From positions 4,941,704-5,005,703 of the forward strand of contig JAPWDM010000021.1 of assembly GCA_035578155.1 (NCBI GenBank): DNA of 64,000 nucleotides. The letters are read 5' to 3'. Origin of the DNA: Brachynemurus nebulosus (Eukaryota; Arthropoda; Insecta; Neuroptera; Myrmeleontidae). This document shows, in pieces, positions 33,012 to 45,065 of the stretch (position 1 is the stretch's first letter; every line of letters begins with the position of its first letter). Below the pieces are notes generated by a model. That model was not told the origin of the DNA, ran no database searches, and worked only from the letters and a program-made list of their open reading frames with translations. The position numbers were made by a program, and so were the translations under genes.

Positions 33012-33320
33012 AGAATGAGCTTGAGGTAATACGACCTGGTCGCGGGCAACATGGCGAGTTGATGCATTTCGCCACGTTTGTTGCTCCTCGGCCTCTTAAA
33101 CTCGTTAGTTTTCTATACAATTTTACCTAATTTAGTAATGAACTTGAGGTAATACGACCTGGTCGCGGACAACATGGCGAGTTGATCCATTTCGCCACGT
33201 CTGTCGCTCCTCGGCCTTTTAAACTCTTTCGCTTTCTGTACAATTATTTTACCTAATTCACGAATGAACTTGAGGTAATACGAGCTGGTCGCGGACAACA
33301 TGGCGAGTTTATCCATTTTA
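33012..33320. repeat. Tandem repeat, unit 123-126 bp, about 2.5 copies
   Basis: TTGAGGTAATACGACCTGGT starts at 33021, 33144 and 33270, with the associated CAACATGGCGAGTT and GGCCTCTTAAACTC phrases. A separate diverged part is at about 32355-32440. Its GC content is higher than its surroundings. Confidence 0.85.
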
Positions 33321-33695
33321 GAATAAGTTTCTACGTATGTCTCGCACCCGCTTTTCTCCAGTATGTACATCATAACATCACCGCCCCAAACGAAAAAAAA
33401 TCAAACTTTTCATCAGTTTTCACTAGATCCATTTCAGATATTCTTACAAATCTGGAATAGCCCGCTGATGGTGGGTCCGGGACTGCTGTGCACAATGGCA
33501 GTTGAATTTGACTCTAGCATTAATGATAATTTGGAAATATTCTTTTTAAAAAATGTGACCTCTCCAAATTTAAAAACTGGATCGACCTCTAAATCTGACG
33601 GTATCAAAGGAATAACAAGTAGAAAGTGAGGTTAGGGTCCCTTGCAAGACAAACATACAGTATTCATATATCATACCATACATGTATGTTGATTT

Positions 33696-33700
<5 letters not shown>
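33321..33700. other. Unique DNA
   Basis: An 88-codon frame at 33363-33629 shows no family motif. Nothing else is seen. Confidence 0.35.

Positions 33701-33781
<81 letters not shown>
33701..33781. repeat. (AT)n microsatellite
   Basis: About 40 uninterrupted AT dinucleotides. Confidence 0.97.
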
Positions 33782-33785
<4 letters not shown>

Positions 33786-34678
33786 AGCTACGCTATAGAT
33801 TTGTTCCCCAAATAAATCATATTAAAATATTATATTTATTATGTCTAATAGCTAATGCATGAATCGAACCAAACACAATACATATGTATCTATGTACATA
33901 CGATTTGTAAAATGAAAACCATCGATGTCTAACTTTTCGCTTTTAATATTTTCCCGGGTACATTAAATCCCAATAATTATAAAATTTGTTTAAAATTTAT
34001 TTATGGTTTATATTACTTAATATTTAAATTGTAAAATGATTTATTTATCGTTTTAATCATATTTTAAAACGCAATATACTGTCTACTATATTAGCGTATA
34101 TACCAAAATGTTTTTAAAAAAATTAAAACAAAGAGAAAGGGTGGGAGTCATAAGCATTTATGAATAACAGCCAATGAAATACCAATAAGAAACAGAAACT
34201 ATTCCGTTCAAGGATTATGAAGAATCAAAATTTACGATTTTAAGAGCAGATAAGAAAGTTGTCAGGAATAAATTTTTCGAAATTTTGCTCGCGGTCCCTC
34301 CTACGCACGAGTGAAATTCATATTTCAATGCACCCCCACTATATTGTGGCGCCATTTTGAAGAAAATCATTTGTCGATTGTGTTTTTCGAAAATTTTTAG
34401 TTCTGACAAGAAAGACAAGAGTTTTTGAAGAAAAACACAGTAAAAGCAATTCTTTCTCGTAAGTTTGACATATTTTGGAACTGATTTTTCCTAAATGTCA
34501 TGTATTAAGTAAAATGTAAGGTGTATATTGACTTACAGCAGCACTAGGACAGGCGTGAGGTGTTAGGACAGTAGGACGATATTCTAAACATTTTGATGAA
34601 CCAAAATCAGCAACTGAACTGAAATAATTTGGATTTTCATATGAATATTTTCAGATAAATTCGGAAGTATAAATAACA
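33782..34678. other. AT-rich DNA without a gene
   Basis: No coding region, RNA gene or clear repeat is seen. Confidence 0.4.
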
Positions 34679-34885
34679 GACTGTCTCTCAAGTGACACGA
34701 ACATCAGCAACTCATCTAGGAGGCCATTGGGAGGCAAAGCCTTACGAAAAAGGTTCGCAGTTGGTAAAGAAACTCTCCAAAGACTTGAGTGACACTTTGA
34801 CCTACGCCACCATGAGGATGGCTTCGTCTATACACCTGCGAAAAATTCTGATAATTCAATAAAACACAAAAAAGTCAACACTTAA
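34679..34885 (+). pseudogene. Possible exon or retro-copy with one in-frame TGA
   Basis: A frame in locally GC-richer DNA reads RRPLGGKALRKRFAVGKETL, meets TGA at about 34792-34794 and stays open as HFDLRHHEDGFVYTPAKN to TAA 34883-34885. Composition and codon use look more coding-like than the surroundings. A possible acceptor (ATATTTTCAG) lies at about 34644-34653, but a TAA sits between it and the frame. No family recognised. It may be a decayed host exon. Confidence 0.25.
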
Positions 34886-35791
34886 CAAAGATTATTTTTA
34901 ATTTTGATAATATTTCGTAATTATATGTAACAGAATAAGGTAAAATGAAAACAACCTTGTGAAGACACGACAGACATACAAGACAAGTCGACATGAGAAG
35001 ACATTGTAAAGGATCCCCTAATAAATTGTTTTAATAATTCCTTGGAGCTCGTTGACTTGTCTACTTAAAACGTTTATCTTATAGAATGATTATACCTCAT
35101 CTTAATATTGTTTTAATTTTAAACTTTTCTCTCCCTCAACATTACCCTTAACTGTACACAGTTATCATCATCCCCCATTGTTCATCCTCCCCAACTCCAC
35201 TCGTTTTAGATTCTCTAGACATGTGTTTGTACCGTATAGTTAACGTACAACTTAAGTAGTAACAACTAGTAAAATGGGTGTTTGGTATTTTTTTTTTCAA
35301 ATAATCAAATTATCTGTTTTATTCAATTTTTAAACTTGACGTGTAAAAGGCGAACATATTCAATTTTGCACGGTAAAAATAAAAAAATTATAATTAATCA
35401 TAGAAAATTTAAAGGATCGAATGTTCTTTCCGTAATATTAGCTCCGTAAAATTTGTAAAACAGCACAGTAAAAAGTTCCATTTCCGACAGTTTAATTGTT
35501 TTTCTTACAAAAATTACCATGCTGTCTTAAAATAGAAGAAAAGTAGAAAAGAATAAAAGAAGCTAATAGTAGAAAGAAAGAAAGAGAAGGTATCAACGCT
35601 GTCACAAAGCGAGGCAAGCTGCAGAAAGTATCAACACAATCATATATGAAGGTCACATAGCAGGACTGTTGGTGTTGCAAGTACCTGGTTAGCTGGTGTG
35701 GTGTCGTGTGGTGCCGAAGCAGTGTTCATTACAATGTCTTGACGGATGGTTCATCATTTTGTTACTCCACTATCTTTAGTATTAGAATATA
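34886..35791. other. AT-rich DNA with a relic MITE
   Basis: GACGTGTAAAAGGCGAACAT at about 35338-35357 followed by a CAATTTTG phrase matches the arm of the foldback element at 44475-44689, so a degraded relative is present. Otherwise empty. Confidence 0.4.
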
Positions 35792-35919
35792 TGTAAATAA
35801 TAAACAAATAGGTTACTTCGCGAAAATACCACTTTTATTTTGAAACTGTGACAATATTGTCACGCTTTCAAAATAAAAGTGGTATTTTTACGAAGTAAAA
35901 TATTTGTTTATTATTTACA
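35792..35919. repeat. Near-perfect palindrome, arms about 60 bp
   Basis: Symmetric about GACAATATTGTC (35850-35861). The arms carry AATACCACTTTTATTTTGAAA and its complement, then ACTTCG/CGAAGT, then TGTAAATAATAAACAAATA and its complement. Only a few mismatches. A foldback MITE or recent inverted duplication. Confidence 0.9.
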
Positions 35920-37147
35920 AATATGGAATACCATAAAGTAACGCTCAAATCTATTAATATTATTAGAATATATTGTTGCCAATCATTTTTGTATGGATCA
36001 TAAAGAATCAAAGGTCGGAAAAGATCGGGCATATTCGAAGTTTTTACAGGTACAGCCGAAGCAACATAAGGTTGCGGGTCAGATGCGCAAATGAAAGAGT
36101 ACGACGATAATTTTTCTGAAATTTTATAAATTATATGATTTTTCTCTCCGTGTACTATCACCTTTATCACCAAACAATTTCCTTCCTTCGCTCCATCTGA
36201 ACCAACAAAATTTCGTTTTTTAACAAATTTCCGAATGGAAAATTCAGCTATTAGAGCCTGAGTCTGATGCTCGGAACCTCCGAAAAGAGTCTCTTACCAA
36301 AATTTAAATTTTTCGAAATTTTTTTACACCATAGGAAAACGCGGAAAAATTACATAAGATACGTTTTTAAACTATTATCCTATGTAAACGGGCATTCGAG
36401 AAATTTTTGTGTCCAGAAATTCGCTATGTTATGAAGGATACTACGACAGAGAAACGGCACGTTGGCCCAGCGAATCACAAAATCTAGCGTCAGACACGAA
36501 CTAATTAAAATTTGTCAAAAATTATATGTAACAAAAATTTTCTTCGATTTAAACTTCGTTTTTCAACCACAGTTGCTTATAATTGTCCGAAACTCTTATA
36601 CTGGATGAAATTTCGGTTCCGAATATCCGGTATTTACGGTTAAAATTTGGAATTATTCAGAGCTTTCGTTTTATTTAAAACAAAATTTGAAAATTCATCA
36701 CGTAAAACACATTACTTAAAAAAGAAAAATACTTCAATGGCCAATATTGATAGAGAAATTGATTTATTTTTAAGTGCGTAGTTCCTTACTAGCAACCACT
36801 TGAATCATTCTCCAACATATCATAAATCAAATTAAAGGCCATTAATTCTAAACCACTGACATCATATAGTTTAATGAAATCTATAAACTTTTTTTTTCTT
36901 GCGATAACATGAATTTTATTTGGGGGTCAACTAAGCCACGATAGAACAGTCTATACAATGAACAGGGATACTGGATATTTAAGTATCAACACATTATTGT
37001 ATCTTTTTGCAATTACGTTTATTTGTGGGAACAAAAATACAAAAATACCGAACTTAATTCACTCTAAAAACGATTCTTTGTGCGAAAGATACCAGTGCTA
37101 CCTTGTTGCAAAATTTCAAATGTTTTTTTATTCTTTTCATTCTGTAG
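35920..37147. other. AT-rich DNA without a recognised gene
   Basis: TTTTTCTCTCCGTGTA at about 36138-36153 matches the end of the 44475-44689 foldback family, so a MITE border is likely. Nothing else identified. Confidence 0.4.
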
Positions 37148-37297
37148 GCCTTGTTTTCATTATATCATTATATGCCGGATTTTATGCCAATTTTTATGTC
37201 GGCTGAAGTTCTATATGCACTCGCAAGCACATTATTCCCATTACAAGAAATATCGGATAGTGCAGAAAGTAGTGACGCATCCTACACCAACCGCTGA
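37148..37297 (+). CDS. Candidate terminal host exon
   Basis: After the acceptor-like TTTCATTCTGTAG (to 37147) a 49-codon frame reads SLYHYMPDFMPIFMSAEVLY, then LFPLQEISDSAESSDASYTN and stops at TGA 37295-37297. The hydrophobic-then-acidic-Ser pattern looks protein-like, unlike the flanking DNA. I do not recognise the protein confidently. It could equally be a chance frame or a decayed exon. Confidence 0.25.
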   Translation, partial: ALFSLYHYMPDFMPIFMSAEVLYALASTLFPLQEISDSAESSDASYTNR

Positions 37298-37670
37298 TCA
37301 CGACGAACCGGTGGTAAGGCTTGTTCATAATTTCTCTGACGAAGAAATGCTCACTAAGCATCCGGCATAACGATGGGTAATTGTTGTCGATTCGCTAAGT
37401 CTTTCCGTATCCGGTAAAACAGCTGATTAGGAAGGATTCTCGAATAAAGAATACACAACTATGTCCAGAATTCTCCGAAAAATCACTATATATCATTATA
37501 TATATAATTATTTTGGGCCAAGTTTCATTTCTCTCGCCCCAGTAGATCCAGAGATATACACAAACGTATGTAGAAAATGTTCGGAATAATGGTCGAAGCC
37601 TATCACAATCCAATGAAAATCGCATAAGCGAAAATTTGTCTTTCATATTTTCCTTTCTTATGGCTTCACT

Positions 37671-37929
37671 CAGGGACGGACATACAGTTATTATGAGGGG
37701 GGGCAAACTTTTTTGTTGGTGTCCTCTCCGAGACAAACGCAAAATTAGACATTCTACTAACACAACGACATTTTTTTAATTTTTTAATTTTTCCCTGCAA
37801 AAAGTAAGAGACAAGCAAAAAAAAAAACGTCAAATTCAGCGTTTTGGTGCCTCTCAATTTGCGTTTTTGGGGCCCTAGAAACTTGCAGGGGGCATGTGCC
37901 CCCGCGACACCTCCCTAGATCCGGCCCTG
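37671..37929. mobile_element. hAT MITE with perfect 8-bp duplication
   Basis: The ends are CAGGGACGGACATACAG and, inverted, CAGGGCCGGATCTAGGG. GCTTCACT is present at 37663-37670 and 37930-37937, an exact 8-bp target duplication. Total 259 bp, with a GC-rich right part (GGGGGCATGTGCCCCC). Confidence 0.9.
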
Positions 37930-38102
37930 GCTTCACTATATAACCAGCATTGACGAGAAAGTAAAAAATTCGACAAATACATGTAGTTAAGTAACTCGAG
38001 CTTTTTACTATTCTCAGAATAAAATCCAACACCAACTATTGCAATGTGATCAGTGTGTGAGTAAACCACCTCATGCAATGACCGAAATCACGAATGCTTA
38101 AA

Positions 38103-38560
38103 GCGGCCCCTACACGCTCAATAATATTGCACAAAATCTGAGGTCGTACAATATTATGGATCGTCTGTAGGTTATATTGAAGGGTTGTACAATATATTAT
38201 GCAGAGTCTATAGACGTTACAATAATGAATATTGTAACGTCTATAGACTCTGTAGATATTATTGCGCAATACTATTTTATTTGTTTAAGTTTGATTTGTT
38301 TGTTATTCTGTAATGTCACATTTGATGGCTATTATTTGAACCAGTTTGAATGATTAGTTTGCAAGAATAATTATTTATTGCTTTGCAACATTCTTATCAC
38401 TTAATACATATTTAAAATTAAACAACAGTTTAATTAAGTACAATTCCTACATTCACTTTATTGCACAAATTTCTTTAACAATATTACTGAATTGTCTGAA
38501 GGAACGTTCAATAAACTGCACAAGTAGATTGTCCAATATTACTGAGCGTGTATGCTGCAA
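38103..38560. mobile_element. MITE with internal perfect hairpin
   Basis: TACACGCTCAATAATATTG on the left pairs with CAATATTACTGAGCGTGTA on the right. Inside, CAGAGTCTATAGACGTTACAAT (38202-38223) is followed by its exact complement (38231-38252) with a 7-bp loop. The target duplication is not clear. Confidence 0.7.
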
Positions 38561-39839
38561 CTACGGAATTCTAAAAATATGTTACAAAATAATGTTGCAA
38601 AATGTTATAACTTTTATATGACACCCAATATTTTTCTGTTACAGTTGACTCACTGTATGGAAATAATATGCCAGAAAATGGATTTAATTTAACGACCAAC
38701 AGTCAACCCGACTACACAAAAAAAGTCGATTTAGGTTCGAACCGCCAGGTAATGTAATCACATTTTTTGTATTTTACTATTGCGTTTTAAAGAATCACAG
38801 AGAGTGGTGCATGTCAAGAAGAGGGGTACAGTGGTGCACGTTAAATTTTTTTTTTTTTTTTTTGATAAGGAAATTCAATAATAAATGAAATAATAAAAGC
38901 CGTATCGCACTTGACGACAATCTTCAAATTTGCATAAAAATAAGTTTTTTTTCTTCCCATAAAGAAGAGACGACGAAGAACACAATGAAAAATATGAAAC
39001 AAGTCTTAATTAAAAATATACTATTGCCCGGAAAATCAAATGAACAGGGATATTCATACGACAACCAAACGTAATAACAAACGTAACGGTAAAGAAATGA
39101 GATTTTCACTGTTTAAATATCGTATACAATTCTTAGGTGATTATTTGTGGCAATATGTTAAAGTTAAAATGTATTTTGAGCTTATTAAGGAGCTAATAAA
39201 AACGAGCTATAATGAGTTCTCGGCCCATCCACTTATGTATAATAGTTAAGAGATGTTCCCTTACAGCAACAAAGGGTGGTCCGCCACCGTATCATTCATG
39301 TCATGCACTCCGTGAACCCCTGCCGCCAACGTCACAATGATACACGGTTAGTTCGCCTTTTCACTCCTCGACACAGAACGCACACAACATAGCTAACCAT
39401 TTTTACAAGATGTTTTAATTGCATCAAAAGACGAAAGAAGAAAATTTTCGCTACCCGGTCTAATCGAATTAAAACATAAAAATGTTTTATATTCTATTTT
39501 TTTTTCCACGGCGGCGCTCGGGAAAATTCACATTTCTCTTATCGTGATATCTTTTTTCATTTGCCTCGTTCGTTGTGAAAAACTTATTTACACTCAATCA
39601 TACTGCATTTAAAAGAATTATTATTATGAAAACTGTTTAGATAAACGCCCATGAATTATATTATTGTGAATGTACAGTATAACTTAATCATTTCCAACTT
39701 TGTATGCACTAAAAGATCCTTTAAGGATGTTAAGTTCATACAGTCAGTAAGAAACCTGCGATTTCTAGAAAATTTTTTGTCTTGAAGACATTGTTTTATT
39801 TTTGAATTTCCTGACACATACCTCATTTAACGCAACTTT
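38561..39839. other. Unique DNA
   Basis: GGTTCGAACCGCCAGG at about 38733-38748 looks like a Pol III B box or tRNA T arm, but no A box or stem accompanies it. A poly-T run lies at about 38849-38864. No gene seen. The retroelement 5' part expected before 39845 is absent. Confidence 0.35.
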
Positions 39840-39844
39840 GCCAA

Positions 39845-40244
39845 ATGTTGCAAAGGATTCATATATTACGCTATGTTCGTTTACAATACTACCCCACATG
39901 CAGCAAGAAAATTTTCACTTTTGAGTTATTATTTGGTTATAAGGCTAACGTTCCAACAGCTGTTAAATCACAAGCTGAACCGCCTTATAACTATTATTAT
40001 TATTATTATTATGAACTAAAACAGAAATTGCAACAAGCGCATAGTATAGCACGTGAAAATTTCGAAACCGCAAAATTCAAATCGAAACACAATTATGATC
40101 AAAAAGTCCATCCAATAACAGTTCATGTAGGAGATAAAGTATTCCTTAGGCAACATAATAGAGAGAAACTAAATCCATTGTTATAAACATAATAAACGTT
40201 TAAAAGTTCATAAAAATAGGATAAAATTATTTCATGATGGTTAA
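39845..40244 (+). pseudogene. Integrase C-terminal part of element 1
   Basis: It first reads YNTTPHAARKF-like sequence in one frame (about 39878-39920), then TFELLFGYKANVPTAVKSQA in another. ELKQKLQQAHSIARENFETA and QKVHPITVHVGDKVFLRQHN follow, the typical errantivirus-like integrase tail. A run of TAT codons gives seven tyrosines (39987-40011), a microsatellite slip in what is normally a mixed acidic/Tyr stretch. After 40186 about 35 codons are lost, and KRLKVHKNRIKLFHDG to TAA 40242-40244 closes the gene in a further frame. Confidence 0.75.
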
Positions 40245-43011
40245 TTTAGTTTTTAGCCGAGTCAAGGGCATCCACAATACAATGTTACTAGCTTGACGCA
40301 TCAACTAGGAATATAATATAAATTTATTAGTAAATTAAGTCTAATTAAAAGTGAATGGGACCTTACTATCTACATTAATTTGACAAATTATTATATAAGA
40401 TTTTTAGAATTAGATTCTATTTAAAATTCTAGTTTTAAGTTATGTGACCGTCTTTTAAAAAATGGTTATCAATAGCATAGTCAACAAGAACATGTTTTAT
40501 TATTGAACATAAAGTAAAAACTAAGTTAATAAATGTTAAAGAAAAGCAATTTAAAGTTTTAACTCTTATTGATTCTGAAAATAAATTAAAATATAAGCGT
40601 GAAAAAAGAAGTTTAATTAATGCTATTGGCAAAGTAGAAAAAATTTTGTTTGACACTCTTGATTCTGATGATGAAAATTTCATAAACAATAAATTTCAGC
40701 AATTCTCTACTCAACAAACTAACTATAAATGTATGTACAAACAAGTTTATGTAACCGAAACTATAACGTCATCATTTAAAAATTTAACAGAAACACTAGC
40801 AGAAAACAGAAAAAAATATGCTTTAAATTTGCAAAAATAAATGAATATATAAATCAATCTACTAACAAAATTAATTTAATAGGACTTACAAGTAAACGTC
40901 CCGAGACCGGACATATCGATTTTGATGAAACTTAGATATGTTGTAGAACAATAAAAAATTAGCGACAGGTATTTTTCTTTATCGGCGGAAAAAACGGTTT
41001 GAAGGGGTGAAATCGCCCTCCAAAAATTGGGGTAAAAATTTAATTTTTTAAATATCTCGAAAACGTTAAGAGATAGAGCAAAAGTTTAAAGTGGCGATAT
41101 TGCTCTTTTTTAAAGAGCTATCTATTGGATAGCTATGAAAACCTTACGACAGTCCAACTTCAGAACCACTTGTTCTAATTGAACTAATATGTAATTTAAG
41201 AGGGTGACTCACCTCCTCTCCAGTGTTGCTCAAACTGAATTTTGAAATCGAAAATTTCATTTCTACGTTATTCTAAATGTCTTCAACTATTTTCCATGAA
41301 GAAAAACTTCTTAAACTACCCAATTAGTACGACTATTCGACACAGTCACCCCCTACTTAACTACCCCTAGACTTAATATTAGGACATTGAGCAAAAACAG
41401 CTCAATTAGATTTTTTGACGTAGATTTCAAATCTGTAAACAAAATTTTTATATTGTTTAATTTTCACCCCCTTTTTGCAAAATTAACCCCTAAATTTTAA
41501 CCCCCAGCCATCCCTGTTTACACAATTTGAACAAATTGCATACCGATAGATAGCTCTTTAAAAAAGAGTAGTATCGCCAATTTAAACTTTTGCTCTATCT
41601 CTTACCGGTTTCGAGATATTTAAAAAATTAAATTTTTACCTCAATTTTTGGAGGGCGATTTCACCCCTTCAAACCGTTTCTCCGCCGATAAAGAAAAATA
41701 CGTTTCGCTTATTTTTTAGTGTTCTACAACATATCTAAGTTTCATCAAAATCGATAGGTCCGGCCACGGGACGTTTACTTGTTAGCCGTATGGTACACGA
41801 CCATATGTATCTTTTGAATGTCATGGTAGATGAATATGATTTTCAAACTGAAACTTTAGTAAACGGAACTTTAAATGCAAAGCAGGGTGAAATACATCCT
41901 GATTTAATAAATCCTTTCGAATTAGTACAACATATCAGTGATGTTCAAAACAGATCACCAAAAGATGTAAAATATCCTTTTAAAATAAATAAACATAAAA
42001 AATTTGCGAACTTCACATTTCTTATGTAAATTCACATTTGTTTTATAATATTATTATACCACTTGCAAGTATACAGCAGTATAAATTGTGTAATGTTATA
42101 TCTTTACCAGTAAAGTCATATGAAAAATTGTTCATTTACATTAAGCCTAACATAAAATATATTGCAAATGATGACACTCAACAATATTATATTACATTTA
42201 GTTTAGATGAATTAAATTTATGTAAAGAAATCAGTACTTTAAAATTATGTACTCATAAGCAACCGCTTTTAAAACTATGTGCTTCAAATATTTGTGAAGT
42301 GAAATTATTCCAGATTCCAGATGTGATTCCAGATAATTGTCAAAAGCATATAGTCACACTTAGTATTTTATTATGGCATAAATTAAATTTAAGTAATAAA
42401 TGACTTTTTGTAGCACCTTTTAAGGAAAATTTAGTAATATATTGTTCGACAAATGAAAAATCTATCAAGATTAAAGTAAATGGAACTGGAATTCTTTCAC
42501 TCAATGAATTTTGCAAAGCCTATGCAAACCATGCTTTATTAGAAGGTGTACCGTCACCACGAATATTTCAATTTAACTCTGATTTTGTATCTTTAAAAAA
42601 TTTATTGGATAATAATGATCTCAAACAAGATTTTAAATTTGATGTTGCTAAATTTAAACTAAATACAAATTTGACACCTTACCAATTTGAAGAATTATGT
42701 AGATTCAGTTAGGCAAAGATATTGCTAAAATTAAAAATGGTATTTTGGAGGTACAAGGTCAGAATTAGGTACAAAATGGATTAGTGTACTTACATGTCAC
42801 CTTTTATGTAATTCTTATTTTCGTTTTAATAATAAATATATGTTACTTGTATTACTTATTATTAAGAAGTAAAAATTTATTGTGTTTTAAAACTAATAAT
42901 GTAAAAAGTTCAGATAATAGAACTTGTGTGGAAACGACTGATGACACTATACAACAAATTTATACTTCTCATGGTTCTGAAAAAATTAAGATTCCAGGAT
43001 ATAACATTTAA
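40245..43011 (+). pseudogene. Env (Baculo_F/errantivirus fusion-type glycoprotein), broken
   Basis: This would mediate membrane fusion of enveloped particles. A furin-type site KREKR followed by the fusion-peptide region SLINAIGKVEKILFDTLDSD lies at about 40595-40660. After the Harbinger insert, ectodomain sequence resumes (HMYLLNVMVDEYDFQTETLV), then a Cys-rich part (IPLASIQQYKLCNVISLPV, LDELNLCKEISTLKLCTHKQ). A membrane anchor follows (VILIFVLIINICYLYYLLLR, from 42784) with a cytoplasmic tail ending 43011. Several stops and frameshifts separate the pieces, and no single frame covers the gene. Family identity is good; the N-terminal limit is uncertain. Confidence 0.75.
40889..41781. mobile_element. 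Harbinger-like element with 230-bp inverted repeats in env
   Basis: CAAGTAAACGTCCCGAGACC opens the left arm, and the right arm is its near-exact complement over about 230 bp. TTA lies outside both ends (40886-40888 and 41782-41784). Env coding on both sides shows that it is an insertion. A diverged arm of the same family is at 61615-61850. No transposase. Confidence 0.9.
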
Positions 43012-43100
43012 CGGAAACAAATTTTATGCTAAAATAGGTTTCCTCTTTTTAGGGGGATGTTGTAATGAACCAACCTATATAATTTACTTATTTAATTTTA

Positions 43101-44811
43101 GGATGCGGCTATTTATGCATACAGTATGTATATGAAATATTTTGTGTAAATATGCAATATGTAAACGCAGTTGGCTACTTATACATAATTACCGTATTTT
43201 CCGGCGTATAACGAGCAACTTGAGCACCAAAAATATCATACAAATTTCGTGGTGCGCGTATTAAAATGGACTTTTCCACTGGTGGCAGTAAAATAACTTA
43301 CAATAACGAATTTATCAATTCTAATAATAATGAATTTCTCGCGTACCACCGATTGAACTTTGCATAATCTTTTTAGCTTAAGAAGTTATCCCTTAAACGG
43401 ATTTTTGCGACGCGAACTGTAAGTTGCATAATCTGAGGCTTTAAATTAGCAAAAATTGTATATAAGAGATATAAATAGGCAAATGTACTATCGGATACCC
43501 TCTGACTTAACTAAATGTTTTTTTTTATATACTCTTTTTGATTTAACAATAAGAAATTATTTTCTAAATTAATTTTTAGAAACGTTGATCGAAAGTGTAT
43601 TTTTTAATCCTTTGAATACAGGAAACAACTAAAAAAAGGTTTCCGTTATTATGGTGATAAAAACTAGAGGTAGATTCTTATAGAATTTGATTAGTGGAAC
43701 AAAAAAGGAAGAACAAAGTTTTTCGATACCCTGTTCAGCTTTCGAGATAATACGTGTCTTATTTCTAAAACTTATTATAATGAGATAATGGATTGTATAT
43801 TATACACATACACATATACATAGCATCAATTTTTATGAATTTAATTAAAATATTTTGATTGAAGCCTTGAGGCACCAATGAAGCCTCATTCTTAGGCAAA
43901 GGGTAATTATTTACAAATAGGCCTCGGCGTGTAATCGCTTCAAAATTATTTAATTAGCCTTCGCCTGAAAATGAAATGTCAATGATACCGTCTGGTCCAT
44001 TTTCCACTTACTTCTATCAATAAATGCCGTAATATACCTACCGTAATTGTCTACTCAATATAGTAAGTTTTACAAATTTGACACTTAATATCGCTAAGGA
44101 AAATATCGAAAAAATTCATTCTTTCTTTTTTGTGCTGCTCACCAATTTCCATAAGAATCTCTTTTTAATTTTTGTTGCTACGGTAACGGAAAACTTTTAG
44201 TAACCCCTAAACTTAGACAAGGGTTGAAAAATACGCTACCGGTCCGCATCGCCAGAAATCCGTTTAGGGGTTCAGTTCTTAAGCCAAAAAATTATGTAAA
44301 AAAAAAAATCAGCTCAATCGGAGGTATTAGATTATTATAATGGTGTAGTTATTATAAAAATATTAATTGCAATAATAGCGCATTCAGTCCGTACGTATAA
44401 GTAGCCAACTGCCTATACATTCTTCATGTTTAAATATTCAATTCAGTATACATATCATAATTATCATAATTATGTACACGGAGAGAAAATTCCCATAAAA
44501 ATTACTGTGCTCATACTACAATCGACGTGTAACAAGCGAACATATCCAATTTTTGTAAAATTATAAAAATTACAATAATATAACTATAATTTTTATAATT
44601 TTACCGTACAAAAATTGGATATGTTCGCCTGTTACACGTCGATTGTAGTAGGAGCACAGTAATATTTATAGCAATTTTCTCTCCGTGTATAAACAGCCAA
44701 TTTCATATACATACTATATACGTATAAATGGCCAATTTCGTATTCGTATACATACTGTATGTATAAATAGCCGATTGCGTATACATATTGTATGTATAAA
44801 TAGCCACATCC
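43101..44811. mobile_element. MULE-like non-autonomous element with 9-bp duplication
   Basis: GGATGCGGCTATTTATGCAT at the left end and, inverted, GGATGTGGCTATTTATACAT at the right. TTAATTTTA is duplicated exactly at 43092-43100 and 44812-44820; nine bp is the usual length for Mutator-like elements. Several internal repeats of TATGTATAAATAGCC lie near the right end (44690-44805). No transposase. Confidence 0.85.
44475..44689. mobile_element. Foldback MITE
   Basis: TACACGGAGAGAAAATT at the left pairs with AATTTTCTCTCCGTGTA at the right, and the pairing continues through CAATCGACGTGTAACAAGCG and AACATATCCAATTTTTGTA, so the whole 215 bp is one hairpin. It lies within the MULE-like element. Relatives are at about 35338 and 36153. 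Confidence 0.9.
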
Positions 44812-45056
44812 TTAATTTTATTAAAATTCACATTGTACATTTTATAACTTTTTCCGTTACTTAACGTCATTTGTTTTATCTAGTTTTATAATATTAAGTA
44901 TCTTCTATCATCGTGGAATATGTGTGATCATCATTTTCTCTGACGACAAACATATCCCTGAAATGAATTGTTCTAGAAATAATTTTATAATATTTTAATT
45001 ACGTCATAATTAAATTGACCAATAAGAATCTCCCAAAGCCGCATTTTAAGCGTCAG

Positions 45057-45065
45057 TATATAAAA
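45057..45065 (+). promoter_or_regulatory. LTR TATA box
   Basis: TATATAAAA, about 210 bp before the LTR end, is well placed for the element 1 promoter. Confidence 0.5.

Noticed and set aside
33626..33862. ORF rich in Ile-Tyr
   Set aside because: Translation of an AT microsatellite; the same holds for 55003-55321.
38733..38748. tRNA gene from a T-arm-like word
   Set aside because: No acceptor stem, D arm or A box at the right distance.
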